DNA of 64,000 bases from Tateyamaria sp. Alg231-49 (GTDB lineage Bacteria > Pseudomonadota > Alphaproteobacteria > Rhodobacterales > Rhodobacteraceae). Both the position numbers and the translations under genes were made by a program. Below the pieces are notes generated by a model. The model was not told the origin of the DNA. It searched no databases and was given only the letters and a program-made list of their open reading frames with translations. Each line of letters starts with the position of its first letter. Position 1 is the first letter of the stretch. This document shows, piece after piece, positions 8,679-17,786 of the stretch. The stretch spans positions 62,001 through 126,000 of the forward strand of contig NZ_FRFA01000004.1 in NCBI RefSeq assembly GCF_900143535.1. The letters are read 5' to 3'.

Positions 8679-9428
8679 ATGTCACATTTTGCCGAACAAC
8701 CTCTGCCTTTCGACTTTGACGAGGCGACACCCGCAACGATACCCAACGGAAAAACGCCGTCTTATATGGCTGACCACCGCAAGCGTTTGCGCACGCGGTT
8801 CATGGACGGCGGGGCGAGTGCCATGCCCGACTACGAACTGCTGGAACTGGTCCTGTTCCGCGCCATCCCCCGCCAAGACGTGAAACCACTGGCGCATCTG
8901 CTGATGGCCGAATTTGGCGATTTTAATCGGGTGGTGTCTGCACCCGTGGACCGATTGCGTGGCATCAAGGGTGTCGGCGACGCTATCATCATTGAACTGA
9001 AAGTTGTCGAAGCAGCCGCCCAGCGCCTCGCACGTGCCAAAGTATTGAATCAGCACGTGATTTCCGGCTGGGATGCTTTGATTGATTACTGCCACACCAC
9101 CATGGCGCACCGTGAAACAGAGCAGTTTCGTGTGCTGTTTCTCGACCGTAAAAACGTGCTGATCGCGGATGAGGAACAAGGCAAGGGCACAGTCGATCAC
9201 GTGCCAGTCTATCCACGCGAAGTTGCCAAACGCGCGCTGGAACTCAACGCTTCTGCACTGATCCTTGTGCACAACCATCCGTCGGGCGATCCTACGCCCA
9301 GCCAATCCGACATCAATATGACCAACCAGATGGAAAACGCCTGCGAGGCATTGGGGTTAACGCTGCATGATCATCTGATCGTGGGCAAATCCCGCGAACT
9401 CAGCTTCAAATCCGAAGGGTATCTGTGA
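8679..9428 (+). CDS. radC: RadC family JAB/MPN metalloprotein
   Basis: A 249-residue protein. The N-terminal half has a helix-hairpin-helix region (RLRGIKGVGDAIIIELKVVEAA). The C-terminal half is the JAMM/MPN+ domain, with zinc ligands in LILVHNHPSGDPTPSQSD (HxH...SxxD). RadC was once linked to DNA repair, but that role has been questioned, and the biochemical activity of chromosomal RadC proteins is unsettled. Followed at once by the convergent PstS-OmpA gene (3-bp gap). About 120 bp upstream to the dnaJ hairpin could hold its own promoter. Confidence 0.95.
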   Translation: MSHFAEQPLPFDFDEATPATIPNGKTPSYMADHRKRLRTRFMDGGASAMPDYELLELVLFRAIPRQDVKPLAHLLMAEFGDFNRVVSAPVDRLRGIKGVGDAIIIELKVVEAAAQRLARAKVLNQHVISGWDALIDYCHTTMAHRETEQFRVLFLDRKNVLIADEEQGKGTVDHVPVYPREVAKRALELNASALILVHNHPSGDPTPSQSDINMTNQMENACEALGLTLHDHLIVGKSRELSFKSEGYL

Positions 9429-9431
9429 GAG

Positions 9432-10985
9432 CTAGCGCACCCAAACCTCGACCCGCCGATTCGCCTGACGTCCCCACGCGCTGTTGTCACAGGCCATAGG
9501 CAACGCTTCGCCAAATGCGTCCACATCCAATTGAATCCGCTCGAAATTTGCGGTCTCAGCAGCAGCCATGACCGCACGGCGCACGGCCTCAGCACGGCGC
9601 AGGGCAATGTTGCGGTTGGCTGTTGCAGGTCCGTCTCCATCGCTGAACCCGACCAGCAACATCTGGCGCGCGTCATAGGTGCCCTGCTCCAACGCGCGGG
9701 CCAATTGCTGCACATTAGAGCGTGATTGTGCATCGAGGCGGGCTGATCCCGCTTCGAACCGGAACGACGTGGTCAACCGAGCCATGCCGTAAAGCGTCCG
9801 GGTCATGCGCTGCAACTCTTCCAGCGACACTTCGGGCCCGGCAGAGGTCACCGCATTTGCAAAGCGGTAGCCCTGGTCATTTATTGACACCTCCTCGGGT
9901 GCTTGATCCACGAAACCAGCCCGGCGGATCACAATCTGAGAAGACGCGCCGCGCATATAGGCCAACAACTCGCGCGCAACCTTGGGTAAACGTCGCGCGG
10001 GGATGTAAAGGAACATGGGTGCAGTCAGCGGATAATCCTCGGTCTTGATCGTGCCGCGCTGCGCAGACAGCGAAAACCCACAGTCTCCGGTTAGCGTCAA
10101 TGCACGCCCATCGCCAGTTTCGGCATAGCTGGCGATCCCGATGGCGAACGGATCGGATAACACCGCATCAACAACGTCACCCGCCAGATCGTGACGGATG
10201 ATCCCTTCGGCAAATGGCAGATCAATCGGCCCCATCACTTTGTCTTCCACTGACTGGCCTAAACCGGTCCGCGCACCGGGCAAGTGCAGTGAAATAGGTG
10301 CGTCGGCCCCACCCAACTCTGCCCAATTGGTGATCTGCCCGGCAAACACCTCTGCCAATGCTTGTGGCGAAATCTGATCTACGGGATTGGAGGGGGCCAC
10401 AATCGGCACCATCGCATCCAGCGCCAGAACGCGGCTGCGGTTTGCATCCGTCATGTCACCCATTCCCGCTTCGCGGGCACGGGCGCGTTCTTCGGGTCGA
10501 ATTTCGCGTAGCGCCATCACGATATCCGCGTCATTGGCCAGCAGATCGGCAAATCCCTCGTCCGTGGTCGATGCTTGGACATAGAACCGCGCAACAGGTT
10601 TCTCTGTGTCCGCATCGACGAGAGTATATGTAAAACCAACGGGCTCCAGCGGTTCGCGGCGCACGATATAGTCGCTGCGCAACGCAAACCCTTCGATCAA
10701 GGCAGGCAGCAGAACTGCACCCATGGTGGAAGAGCCCGAGATGGACACTTCGGCTACAAAATCTTGAAGGTTCGGACATGCAGGGCCCTCGCACAGAACA
10801 CCCGACCCATCGACCGTCAATTCGCCATAGACAGTTTCGATCCGATAAAATTCGCCATCAAAACCCAACAAGGTCCCGCTGAGTTCAACGGCCCCATCAG
10901 GCGACGTAAGTGTCACATCCTGCGCAACAAGCGCAGTGCACCAAAAAGAAAGTGCGGCGAAGATCGCCGCACGTGCCCAAGCCAT
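9432..10985 (-). CDS. Periplasmic phosphate-binding-like protein fused to an OmpA domain
   Basis: A 517-residue exported protein with signal peptide MAWARAAIFAALSFWCTALVAQ. Residues about 22-75 are a small beta domain (DVTLTSPDGAVELSGTLLGFD). Residues about 80-370 form a PstS-type substrate-binding domain, with SISGSSTMGAVLLPALIEGF resembling the phosphate-binding TGAGSS loop and ARTGLGQSVEDKV the second contact. Residues about 395-517 are an OmpA-like peptidoglycan-binding domain (SARLDAQSRSNVQQLARAL, VGFSDGDGPATANRNIALRRAEAV, RQANRRVEVWV). The fusion would tether a ligand sensor or scavenger to the cell wall rather than serve a classical transporter. Its neighbours are an unknown envelope protein and secA on the same strand, with 22 bp to the next gene. 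Confidence 0.85.
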   Translation of the reverse strand: MAWARAAIFAALSFWCTALVAQDVTLTSPDGAVELSGTLLGFDGEFYRIETVYGELTVDGSGVLCEGPACPNLQDFVAEVSISGSSTMGAVLLPALIEGFALRSDYIVRREPLEPVGFTYTLVDADTEKPVARFYVQASTTDEGFADLLANDADIVMALREIRPEERARAREAGMGDMTDANRSRVLALDAMVPIVAPSNPVDQISPQALAEVFAGQITNWAELGGADAPISLHLPGARTGLGQSVEDKVMGPIDLPFAEGIIRHDLAGDVVDAVLSDPFAIGIASYAETGDGRALTLTGDCGFSLSAQRGTIKTEDYPLTAPMFLYIPARRLPKVARELLAYMRGASSQIVIRRAGFVDQAPEEVSINDQGYRFANAVTSAGPEVSLEELQRMTRTLYGMARLTTSFRFEAGSARLDAQSRSNVQQLARALEQGTYDARQMLLVGFSDGDGPATANRNIALRRAEAVRRAVMAAAETANFERIQLDVDAFGEALPMACDNSAWGRQANRRVEVWVR

Positions 10986-11007
10986 AAAGTGCCCTTTGTC
11001 GCAACGG

Positions 11008-12015
11008 TCAGTTGCTGGCGACTTTCAGGTCTGAGACAAGATTGTTCAACACCAGAAAAGTACCAACCGCGTCGCAATCCGGTACGGACAGGGTGAGGTT
11101 GCGGGTTTTTAACGTGCCTTCAGGCCCAAATTCGAGTGTCTGCGCCTCGATCTCGCGGCCGCAATTGTTGACGGTAACTTCGGTCTCGACACTCATGTCG
11201 ATCACACCGGGCTGCGTCGTCATCGCACGGGCAAATGTGTAGACTTCGGCCATCAATGGCTCAGGCGACAATGTATCGCCCAATCGGGTGATCATACCAT
11301 TGGTACCCGCAGTAAAACCTTCTACGTTTGGTTTGCGACCAGACCACTGGTGCCCGTTGTCGCCGTAGTCAGCCCCGAACTCACGGGCGTGCAATTCAAA
11401 CCCGGCATCGCCGCGCCATTGCAGTACGACGCGGTCGTAGTTTGCGATGTCGGCAACTTTGGCTTGTGCAACAGCCCCGTCACCGTTGGCAAACGCCATG
11501 ATAAAAACCGCGTCCTGAGAAAGGGCAGGTACAGTAAATGTCGCGCCACCACTTTCGTCCGTTGCCTCAGTGAACATGATCCCGTTGTGGTGCACGGTCA
11601 GTCGCTCGTTTGGCGCGCAAGGCGCATCCAGCGTCAACGTCACCATGGCGCCAGGCGCCGTCACAGCGTGCGCTGAAATCTCGCAAGTCGGATGCTCGGC
11701 AAGTACCTCTGGTGCAGGTGGCAGGTCATCAAGCGTCACTGCGGCAAGCTGCACCTCTTCATCAGTTTGCGGAACCGTAACTTCGGGCATGTCACTGGCC
11801 GAAGTCAGTTCGATGTCTTGCACTTGAAGGAGAATGTCAGCGCTTGCGGCAGTGGCCAGTGGCACTGCCGTGATGTCGCTTGGTTCTTGCGATATTGGCC
11901 GGGCTTGCGCGCCGTACCGTTCTTTTGCGGTTTCGCTGCTTTGCATTACGAAACCAATTCCGACAGCGATACCCAAGGTCCCTGCAGCTGTCAGCACTTC
12001 CTTAATATGTTTCAT
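11008..12015 (-). CDS. Membrane-anchored envelope protein of unknown function beside secA
   Basis: A 335-residue protein, start taken at ATG 12015 (MKHIKEVLTAAGTLGIAVGIGF) because this gives a clean N-terminal membrane anchor; an in-frame extension of 16 residues upstream looks non-coding. After the helix comes a Pro/Thr/Val-rich stretch, then periplasmic-looking beta-rich sequence with CEISAHAVTAPGAMVTLTLD and PCAPNERLTVHHNGIMF. The mature part has several cysteines (CEIS, APCAPN, NNCGRE, PDCDAV), possibly two disulfides. It lies between secA and the PstS-OmpA gene on the same strand, which suggests an envelope role. I do not recognise the family and assign no function. Confidence 0.7.
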   Translation of the reverse strand: MKHIKEVLTAAGTLGIAVGIGFVMQSSETAKERYGAQARPISQEPSDITAVPLATAASADILLQVQDIELTSASDMPEVTVPQTDEEVQLAAVTLDDLPPAPEVLAEHPTCEISAHAVTAPGAMVTLTLDAPCAPNERLTVHHNGIMFTEATDESGGATFTVPALSQDAVFIMAFANGDGAVAQAKVADIANYDRVVLQWRGDAGFELHAREFGADYGDNGHQWSGRKPNVEGFTAGTNGMITRLGDTLSPEPLMAEVYTFARAMTTQPGVIDMSVETEVTVNNCGREIEAQTLEFGPEGTLKTRNLTLSVPDCDAVGTFLVLNNLVSDLKVASN

Positions 12016-12120
12016 TTCCCACGTCCCTTCCCGGACTTCCCTGCATGAGAGATCGCATGTCAAAGGGGCTGGGTTATGACCGCCAAAGGGAGTCTTTGGG
12101 GCAGGAATGGGGCAATCAGC

Positions 12121-14820
12121 TTAAATCAGCCGACCGTGACAATGCTTAAACTTCTTCCCGGACCCGCAGGGGCAGGGCTCGTTTCGACCAGGATTTCCCC
12201 ATGTGGACTGGTCGTCTTCGTCAAATCCCTTTTCGACGGCTTCTTCAGTCGGCGCTGGAAGTGCATCCTGTTCCGCCATCTGGGTCGCGGCCTGCTGTTG
12301 TGCCGCAATGTCGGCCAACATTTGTTCACGTTCTTCATCCGTCATGGGGCGAATCATCGACAGTTTCTGCGTCACTTCGTTGCGCAGGCTATCCAGCATG
12401 GATTCAAAAAGCTGGAACGCTTCGTTCTTGTATTCATTCAGCGGATCGCGTTGCGCATAGCTGCGGAAGCCAACAACAGACCGTAGGTGTTCTAGCGTCA
12501 ACAGGTGCTCACGCCACTTGCCGTCGATGGCCTGAAGCAAGAGCTGCTTTTCGATGCTGCGCATGTTTTCCGGGCCAAAGGCTTCGGTCTTTTGTGCCAT
12601 CAGCGCATCACTCGCCTCAATCAGACGGTCGCGCATCTGTTCATCGTCTACGCCTTCTTCTTCGCCCCACGCCACCACAGGAGCATCAAGGCCAAGATGT
12701 TCCAGAACCGCGGCGTGCAGTCCTTCGGTATCCCACTGATCGGCATAGCTGTTGGGCGGCAGGAACTGATCAATCAGATCGTCCACCACCTGATCGCGCA
12801 TATCCGCTGTGATTTCCGACAGGTCCTCTGCTTCCATGATGTCCCGGCGCTGGGTGAAGATCACCTTGCGCTGTTCGTTCATCACGTCGTCAAATTTCAA
12901 AAGCTGTTTGCGGATGTCAAAGTTACGGCCTTCGACCTTTGCCTGCGCGCGTTCCAGCGACTTGTTTACCCATGGGTGTACAATCGCCTCGCCCTCTTCG
13001 AGGCCCAGCGTCTTGAGAACCTTATCCAGGCGGCCCGAACCAAAGATGCGCATAAGGTCGTCTTCGAGGCTGAGGTAAAAGGACGTGCGGCCCGCATCCC
13101 CCTGACGGCCCGAGCGTCCGCGCAGCTGGTTATCGATGCGACGGCTTTCGTGACGTTCAGAGGCGAGGACGAATAATCCACCCGCTTCCAGAACCTTTTT
13201 GTTCTCTTCCAGATGTTCGGATTCGATCCGCGCGCGTACCTCGGCCGGGTCGGCCTCGGGGTTAGCTGTGATCGCTTCCAGCACCTTCATCTCGACGTTG
13301 CCGCCCAGCTGAATGTCTGTACCGCGCCCGGCCATGTTGGTCGCGATAGTCACCGCTCCCAGCTTGCCAGCATCGGCGATGATCTGGGCTTCTTGTTCGT
13401 GTTGGCGCGCGTTCAAAACGTTGTGCGGAATGTTCTCCGCAGCCAGCAGGTTAGAAAACATCTCGGACTTGTCGATGGATGTCGTGCCAACCAGAACTGG
13501 CTGACCCTTGGCGTGTGCGGTCTTGATCTCTTCGATCATCGCTTTGTATTTTTCAGCAGCAGTCCGAAAGACCTGATCGTCTTCGTCCACCCGTGTGATG
13601 GGTTTGTTCGTAGGCACTTCGACCACACCCAACCCATAAATTTCACGGAATTCTTCAGCCTCGGTCGCCGCCGTCCCGGTCATCCCAGCCAGCTTGTCAT
13701 AAAGACGGAAGTAGTTTTGGAAGGTTACAGATGCCAACGTCTGGTTCTCTGGCTGGATCTGGACGTTTTCCTTAGCTTCGATCGCCTGATGCAAACCTTC
13801 AGACAACCGGCGGCCGGTCATCATGCGCCCCGTAAATTCGTCAATCAGAACAACTTCGCCATTCCGAACGATGTAATCCTTGTCTTTGCGGAACAGTTTG
13901 TGCGCGCGCAGACCCTGATTGACGTGGTGCACGATGGATGTGCTCTCAGGATCATAAAGCGAGGCGTTTTCCTCGATCAGGCCATCGGAACGCAATTTTT
14001 CTTCGAGGAACTCGTTGCCCTCGTCTGTAAAGGTCACACTGCGCTGCTTTTCATCCAGCTCAAAATGCGCTTCTTCAATCAACGGGATGATCGCGTCGAT
14101 GGTCACATACATTTCGGAACGGTCCTGAAGCGGACCGGAAATGATCAAAGGCGTTCGGGCTTCATCGATCAGGATACTGTCGACCTCATCCACCACGGCA
14201 AAGTTATGGCCACGTTGAACCATCTGATCGATGGACGGTTTCATGTTGTCGCGCAGATAATCAAAGCCCAACTCATTGTTGGTGGCATAGGTCACGTCGC
14301 AAGCATAAGCCGCGCGCTTGTTCTCTTCACCAATCCCGTTGATGGCAACGCCGGTGGTCATGCCAAGGGCAGCAAACACCTTGCCCATCCATTCCGCGTC
14401 ACGCTGCACAAGATAGTCATTGACCGTGACAACATGCACACCCTTGCCCGTGAGGGCGTTCAGGTAGCAGGCAAACGTGGCGGTCAGCGTTTTGCCCTCG
14501 CCCGTCTTTTGTTCGGCGATGTTGCCTTGGTGCAAAAAGATCGCACCTAACAACTGCGTGTCATAGGCGCGCAGACCCAGCGTACGGCGGGCCGCTTCGC
14601 GGCAATTCGCAAAGGCTTCGGGCAACAGGTCATCAAGGCTCTCGCCACCCATCGCACGTTTGGCGAGCTCTTCGGTCTTGTCCTTAAGGCCTTCGTCGCT
14701 CAGCGCCTTGGCCTCAGCCTCCAATGCATTGATCTGCTCGACCAGGGGTCGCGTCGCTTTAACCTTGCGGTCATTTGGCGTGCCAAACACCTTCTTTGTG
14801 AGGGTTTTGAAACCGAGCAT
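12121..14820 (-). CDS. secA: Preprotein translocase ATPase SecA
   Basis: An 899-residue motor that pushes unfolded preproteins through SecYEG. Walker A is in [15 protein letters not shown] (near residue 105), and the DEAD-type Walker B in [18 protein letters not shown] (near residue 205). [15 protein letters not shown] and [10 protein letters not shown] mark the second nucleotide domain. The C-terminal zinc tail [19 protein letters not shown], which binds SecB and ribosomes, is intact. Standard proteobacterial length. Divergent from ppiC across 178 bp. A small CCAAAG/CTTTGG hairpin lies about 20 bp after the stop (12083-12099) without a T-run. Confidence 0.99.
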   Translation of the reverse strand: MLGFKTLTKKVFGTPNDRKVKATRPLVEQINALEAEAKALSDEGLKDKTEELAKRAMGGESLDDLLPEAFANCREAARRTLGLRAYDTQLLGAIFLHQGNIAEQKTGEGKTLTATFACYLNALTGKGVHVVTVNDYLVQRDAEWMGKVFAALGMTTGVAINGIGEENKRAAYACDVTYATNNELGFDYLRDNMKPSIDQMVQRGHNFAVVDEVDSILIDEARTPLIISGPLQDRSEMYVTIDAIIPLIEEAHFELDEKQRSVTFTDEGNEFLEEKLRSDGLIEENASLYDPESTSIVHHVNQGLRAHKLFRKDKDYIVRNGEVVLIDEFTGRMMTGRRLSEGLHQAIEAKENVQIQPENQTLASVTFQNYFRLYDKLAGMTGTAATEAEEFREIYGLGVVEVPTNKPITRVDEDDQVFRTAAEKYKAMIEEIKTAHAKGQPVLVGTTSIDKSEMFSNLLAAENIPHNVLNARQHEQEAQIIADAGKLGAVTIATNMAGRGTDIQLGGNVEMKVLEAITANPEADPAEVRARIESEHLEENKKVLEAGGLFVLASERHESRRIDNQLRGRSGRQGDAGRTSFYLSLEDDLMRIFGSGRLDKVLKTLGLEEGEAIVHPWVNKSLERAQAKVEGRNFDIRKQLLKFDDVMNEQRKVIFTQRRDIMEAEDLSEITADMRDQVVDDLIDQFLPPNSYADQWDTEGLHAAVLEHLGLDAPVVAWGEEEGVDDEQMRDRLIEASDALMAQKTEAFGPENMRSIEKQLLLQAIDGKWREHLLTLEHLRSVVGFRSYAQRDPLNEYKNEAFQLFESMLDSLRNEVTQKLSMIRPMTDEEREQMLADIAAQQQAATQMAEQDALPAPTEEAVEKGFDEDDQSTWGNPGRNEPCPCGSGKKFKHCHGRLI

Positions 14821-14998
14821 GCGTTCTCCAGGCGATCAATTCATGTTCATCAGCAACTGCTTGCCGGGCGCGCGCCAAGCCCATAGAAACGGTAAGGCAA
14901 AAGCGGTCCCAGCCGCGTCCATAGGGCGATGTAAGGGTCACGCTAAACCGTGTCAATGCACGCGCCCTCCGCGTGCCCAGCCCAAGGACTTAACATTC

Positions 14999-15835
14999 AT
15001 GAAACACCTTCTTTCTTTGCCCACGCTGGGCCTTGTCGTCGCGATGGCCCTACCGGTCGCCGCACAAGACGCCGATCAGGTCGTGGCAACGGTAAACGGG
15101 ACGGACATCACCGTCGGGCACATGATCGTTGCCCGCGCTACCTTGCCCCAGCAGTTTCAGGAATTGCCAGACGAAGTTCTGTTCAACGGCATTCTCGAGC
15201 AACTGGTACAACAGACCCTTCTGGCGCAGTCCTTTGACAGTGACCTGCCCAAACGCGCGCAACTTTCGCTGGAAAACGAAACACGTTCTTTGACAGCAGG
15301 TGAAGCGCTTGAGGAACTGTTTGCGGTTGCTTTGACAGACACTGCACTTCAGGACGCGTATGAGGCGCGGTTTGAAGACGCCGAAGCCGCCGAAGAATAC
15401 AACGCCTCCCATATTCTGGTCGAGACGGAAGAAGCAGCATTGGCCGTAAAAGAAGAAATCGAAGGCGGCGCCGACTTTGCAGCCGTCGCCCGCGAAAAAT
15501 CGACCGGTCCGTCCGGTCCCAATGGTGGGCAATTGGGCTGGTTCGGGACAGGCGCCATGGTTCCCAGTTTTGAAGCGGCAGTCGTTGCGCTTGAAGTTGG
15601 TGAAGTGTCCGCACCCGTCCAGACACAGTTTGGCTGGCACGTCATCATTCTGAACGAATCCCGCGTTCAGGAACGTCCAACTCTGGATGCCATCCGCTCC
15701 GAACTCGAAGAGGGTCTCCGCGCAACGGCGCTTGAAGCCCGGATCGAAGAGCTGACAGTCGGGGCAAAGATTGATCAGACTGGCGCAGAAGGTGTTGACC
15801 CAGCGGTCATCAAAGACCTCACACTGGTCGATTAA
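14999..15835 (+). CDS. Periplasmic parvulin-type peptidyl-prolyl isomerase
   Basis: A 278-residue protein, start at ATG 14999 (MKHLLSLPTLGLVVAMALPV then AAQDA, a signal peptide); a long in-frame extension upstream runs antisense to secA and is rejected. An N-terminal SurA-like helical region (QVVATVNGTDITVGHMIVAR) is followed by the parvulin domain: ASHILVETEEAALAV, ADFAAVAREKSTGPS, GGQLGWFGTGAMVPSFEAA and VQTQFGWHVIILNE. It should catalyse prolyl cis-trans isomerisation during folding of exported, especially outer-membrane, proteins. It lies beside secA (divergent) and 2 bp before argJ, and is likely co-transcribed with argJ and mutT. Confidence 0.9.
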   Translation: MKHLLSLPTLGLVVAMALPVAAQDADQVVATVNGTDITVGHMIVARATLPQQFQELPDEVLFNGILEQLVQQTLLAQSFDSDLPKRAQLSLENETRSLTAGEALEELFAVALTDTALQDAYEARFEDAEAAEEYNASHILVETEEAALAVKEEIEGGADFAAVAREKSTGPSGPNGGQLGWFGTGAMVPSFEAAVVALEVGEVSAPVQTQFGWHVIILNESRVQERPTLDAIRSELEEGLRATALEARIEELTVGAKIDQTGAEGVDPAVIKDLTLVD

Positions 15836-15837
15836 AG

Positions 15838-17064
15838 ATGGCCGGCACAGGCAAGGTATCCCCATTGGCACCGGCGGCGTTTCCAGCGCTGCCGGTGATT
15901 TCCGGAGTGACATTCTCGGCCGTTGCGGCGGGCGTAAAGTACACCGGGCGTACCGACGTGATGCTGGCGCAATGCGTGCTGGGAACCACCATCGCCGGCA
16001 CATTCACCCGATCAGCGACCCGATCAGCTCCGGTTCTGGACTGTCAGGCAAAATTGGGTGAGGCGTCTGATGCCGGGGCGGCCATACTTGTAAATTCGGG
16101 CAATTCGAATGCCTTCACAGGGCGCAATGGTCAGGCAGCAACGGATGCCATCGTTGAGGCCACTGCCGCCGCAACAGGTATTCCGGCCTCCCGTGTTTTC
16201 ACTGCATCGACCGGAGTGATCGGGGAACCGCTTCCGTTTGAGCGGATCACGTCTAAACTGACTGAGTTGCACCAATCGCTATCGCCCGATGCGATCGGCG
16301 ACGCTGCCCACGCGATCATGACAACTGACACCTATCCCAAGGGGGCGTCCGCGACCTGTCTGATCGGCGGCAAAACTGTAAACATCGCTGGCATCGCAAA
16401 AGGCAGCGGCATGATCGCGCCGGACATGGCGACAATGCTGGTCTACATCTTTACCGACGCTCAAGTCGATCAACCAACGTTGCAGGGCATGACGACCAAG
16501 TGCTGCAACGCGACCTTCAATTGCATCACTGTGGACAGCGACACGTCCACCTCGGACAGCCTTTTGGTCGCAGCGACCGGCGCCAGCGGCGTGGACGCAA
16601 GCGAAGACCCAAAATTTGAGGCCGCGTTGCACGACGTGATGCTGGATCTTGCCCACCAAGTTGTGCGGGACGGTGAGGGAGCAACAAAGTTTGTCGAAGT
16701 CACTGTAACGGGCGCAGAGGACGAGGCCAGTGCCCGTATTCACGGCCTGTCGATCGCGAATTCGCCACTAGTGAAAACCGCCATTGCGGGCGAGGATCCC
16801 AATTGGGGCCGCGTCGTTATGGCCTTGGGAAAATCTGGCGCAGCTGCAGATCGGGATAAACTGTCGATTTGGTTTGGCGATGTACTCGTGGCGGAAGATG
16901 GGTGGGTCAGCCCAAATTATGTTGAGGCAGACGCCGCAGCTCATATGAAATCTGATCACATTCATATCCGCGTGGACTGTGGGATAGGCAGCGGGTCTTC
17001 AACCGTTTGGACCTGTGACCTGACCCACGGCTATATTGAGATCAACGCGGATTATCGTTCGTGA
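15838..17064 (+). CDS. argJ: Glutamate N-acetyltransferase / ornithine acetyltransferase ArgJ
   Basis: A 408-residue enzyme that moves the acetyl group from N-acetylornithine to glutamate (cyclic arginine pathway) and may also use acetyl-CoA. The precursor cleaves itself before the Thr in KGSGMIAPDMATMLVYIF, making alpha and beta chains; that motif is intact near residue 197. LVNSGNSNAFTGRNG, STGVIGEPLP and EDPNWGRVVMALGKSG are further family marks. Two bases separate it from ppiC, and its TGA overlaps the mutT GTG. argG, a later step of the pathway, is also in this window at 45459. Confidence 0.97.
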   Translation: MAGTGKVSPLAPAAFPALPVISGVTFSAVAAGVKYTGRTDVMLAQCVLGTTIAGTFTRSATRSAPVLDCQAKLGEASDAGAAILVNSGNSNAFTGRNGQAATDAIVEATAAATGIPASRVFTASTGVIGEPLPFERITSKLTELHQSLSPDAIGDAAHAIMTTDTYPKGASATCLIGGKTVNIAGIAKGSGMIAPDMATMLVYIFTDAQVDQPTLQGMTTKCCNATFNCITVDSDTSTSDSLLVAATGASGVDASEDPKFEAALHDVMLDLAHQVVRDGEGATKFVEVTVTGAEDEASARIHGLSIANSPLVKTAIAGEDPNWGRVVMALGKSGAAADRDKLSIWFGDVLVAEDGWVSPNYVEADAAAHMKSDHIHIRVDCGIGSGSSTVWTCDLTHGYIEINADYRS

Positions 17065-17459
17065 AGGTCGTTCTGGTCTCTGCCGTCGCCCTTATCGACA
17101 CTGACGGTCGAATTCTTCTTGCACAACGACCCGAAGGTAAGTCGATGGCAGGTCTATGGGAGTTTCCCGGCGGCAAAATCGAGCACGGCGAAACGCCCGA
17201 AGTCGCCCTAATCCGAGAGTTAGAAGAAGAGCTGGGAATAAACACATGGCAGTCCTGCCTTGCCCCGCTGACGTTCGCAAGCCACAGATATGACACTTTC
17301 CATCTGTTGATGCCGCTGTTCGCCTGCCGCAAATGGGAAGGCACACCGCAGTCAAAAGAAGGGCAAGTCTTGAAATGGGTCAAACCACATGACTTAAAAT
17401 CCTACCCAATGCCCGCTGCCGACGTCCCTTTGATCCCGATATTGCGGGATTGGCTCTGA
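17061..17459 (+). CDS. mutT: 8-oxo-dGTP diphosphatase MutT
   Basis: A 132-residue Nudix hydrolase that removes oxidised dGTP (and related nucleotides) from the pool, preventing A:T to C:G transversions. The Nudix box is complete in GGKIEHGETPEVALIRELEE followed by ELGI. LAQRPEGKSMAGLWEFPGG before it is the MutT-type substrate loop. The start is GTG at 17061, overlapping the argJ stop by four bases (GTGA), typical translational coupling. Length matches E. coli MutT. Confidence 0.95.
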   Translation: MKVVLVSAVALIDTDGRILLAQRPEGKSMAGLWEFPGGKIEHGETPEVALIRELEEELGINTWQSCLAPLTFASHRYDTFHLLMPLFACRKWEGTPQSKEGQVLKWVKPHDLKSYPMPAADVPLIPILRDWL

Positions 17460-17578
17460 CCAATGAGCGATATTTTTCTCATATTGCACAAAAAGTGTCA
17501 TTTTCGTGAAATTGTTGGTGACATTTCACCTTAAAATTGTGCAAAATGCGAAAAGGTTTTTCTTGGGGAGGAAGAACA

Positions 17579-17713
17579 ATGATCAGAACTATCGCAATGG
17601 GTACTGCGATATTGGTACAGGGGATATACGTCAAAACCTTGCCAGACGGTCGTATGACAGTTCGGGTGGGCGGGACAAACTACTCTGGAAAACCGATTTC
17701 TCAGGCCGCCTGA
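17579..17713 (+). CDS. 44-residue protein of unknown function
   Basis: ATG at 17579 follows a strong ribosome site (ggggaggaag, 5 bases away) and encodes MIRTIAMGTAILVQGIYVKT, then LPDGRMTVRVGGTNYSGKPI and SQAA before TGA. A T/A-rich 120-bp stretch lies before it (possible promoter), and an excellent intrinsic terminator starts 21 bp after the stop. The N-terminal 15 residues are hydrophobic but short, and the second half looks like a small beta hairpin. The well-formed gene structure argues it is translated. From memory, similar short proteins occur next to infB in other Rhodobacterales, but this was not checked. Confidence 0.7.
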   Translation: MIRTIAMGTAILVQGIYVKTLPDGRMTVRVGGTNYSGKPISQAA

Positions 17714-17734
17714 CTTAAGACAGACGACCAATTA

Positions 17735-17764
17735 AAAAGGGGACAGTGCTCACTGTCCCCTTTT
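17735..17764. terminator. Bidirectional intrinsic terminator
   Basis: AAAAGGGGACAGT (17735-17747) pairs perfectly with ACTGTCCCCTTTT (17752-17764) around loop GCTC, followed by ATTTTTG on the plus strand and preceded by an A-rich run that gives Ts on the minus strand. It ends the small-gene transcript on the plus strand and the rimP-nusA-ylxR-infB transcript on the minus strand. Confidence 0.93.
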
Positions 17765-17786
17765 ATTTTTGTATTCACCGAACTTG

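Noticed and set aside
13213-14550. A 445-residue open frame on the plus strand opposite secA
   Set aside because: Long antisense frames are common opposite GC-rich codon-biased genes. Its product is rich in His/Phe/Val with no domain, and secA is certain.
14660-15835. Longer start for the PpiC-type isomerase at 14660
   Set aside because: The added part lies antisense to secA and hides the clear signal peptide at 14999.
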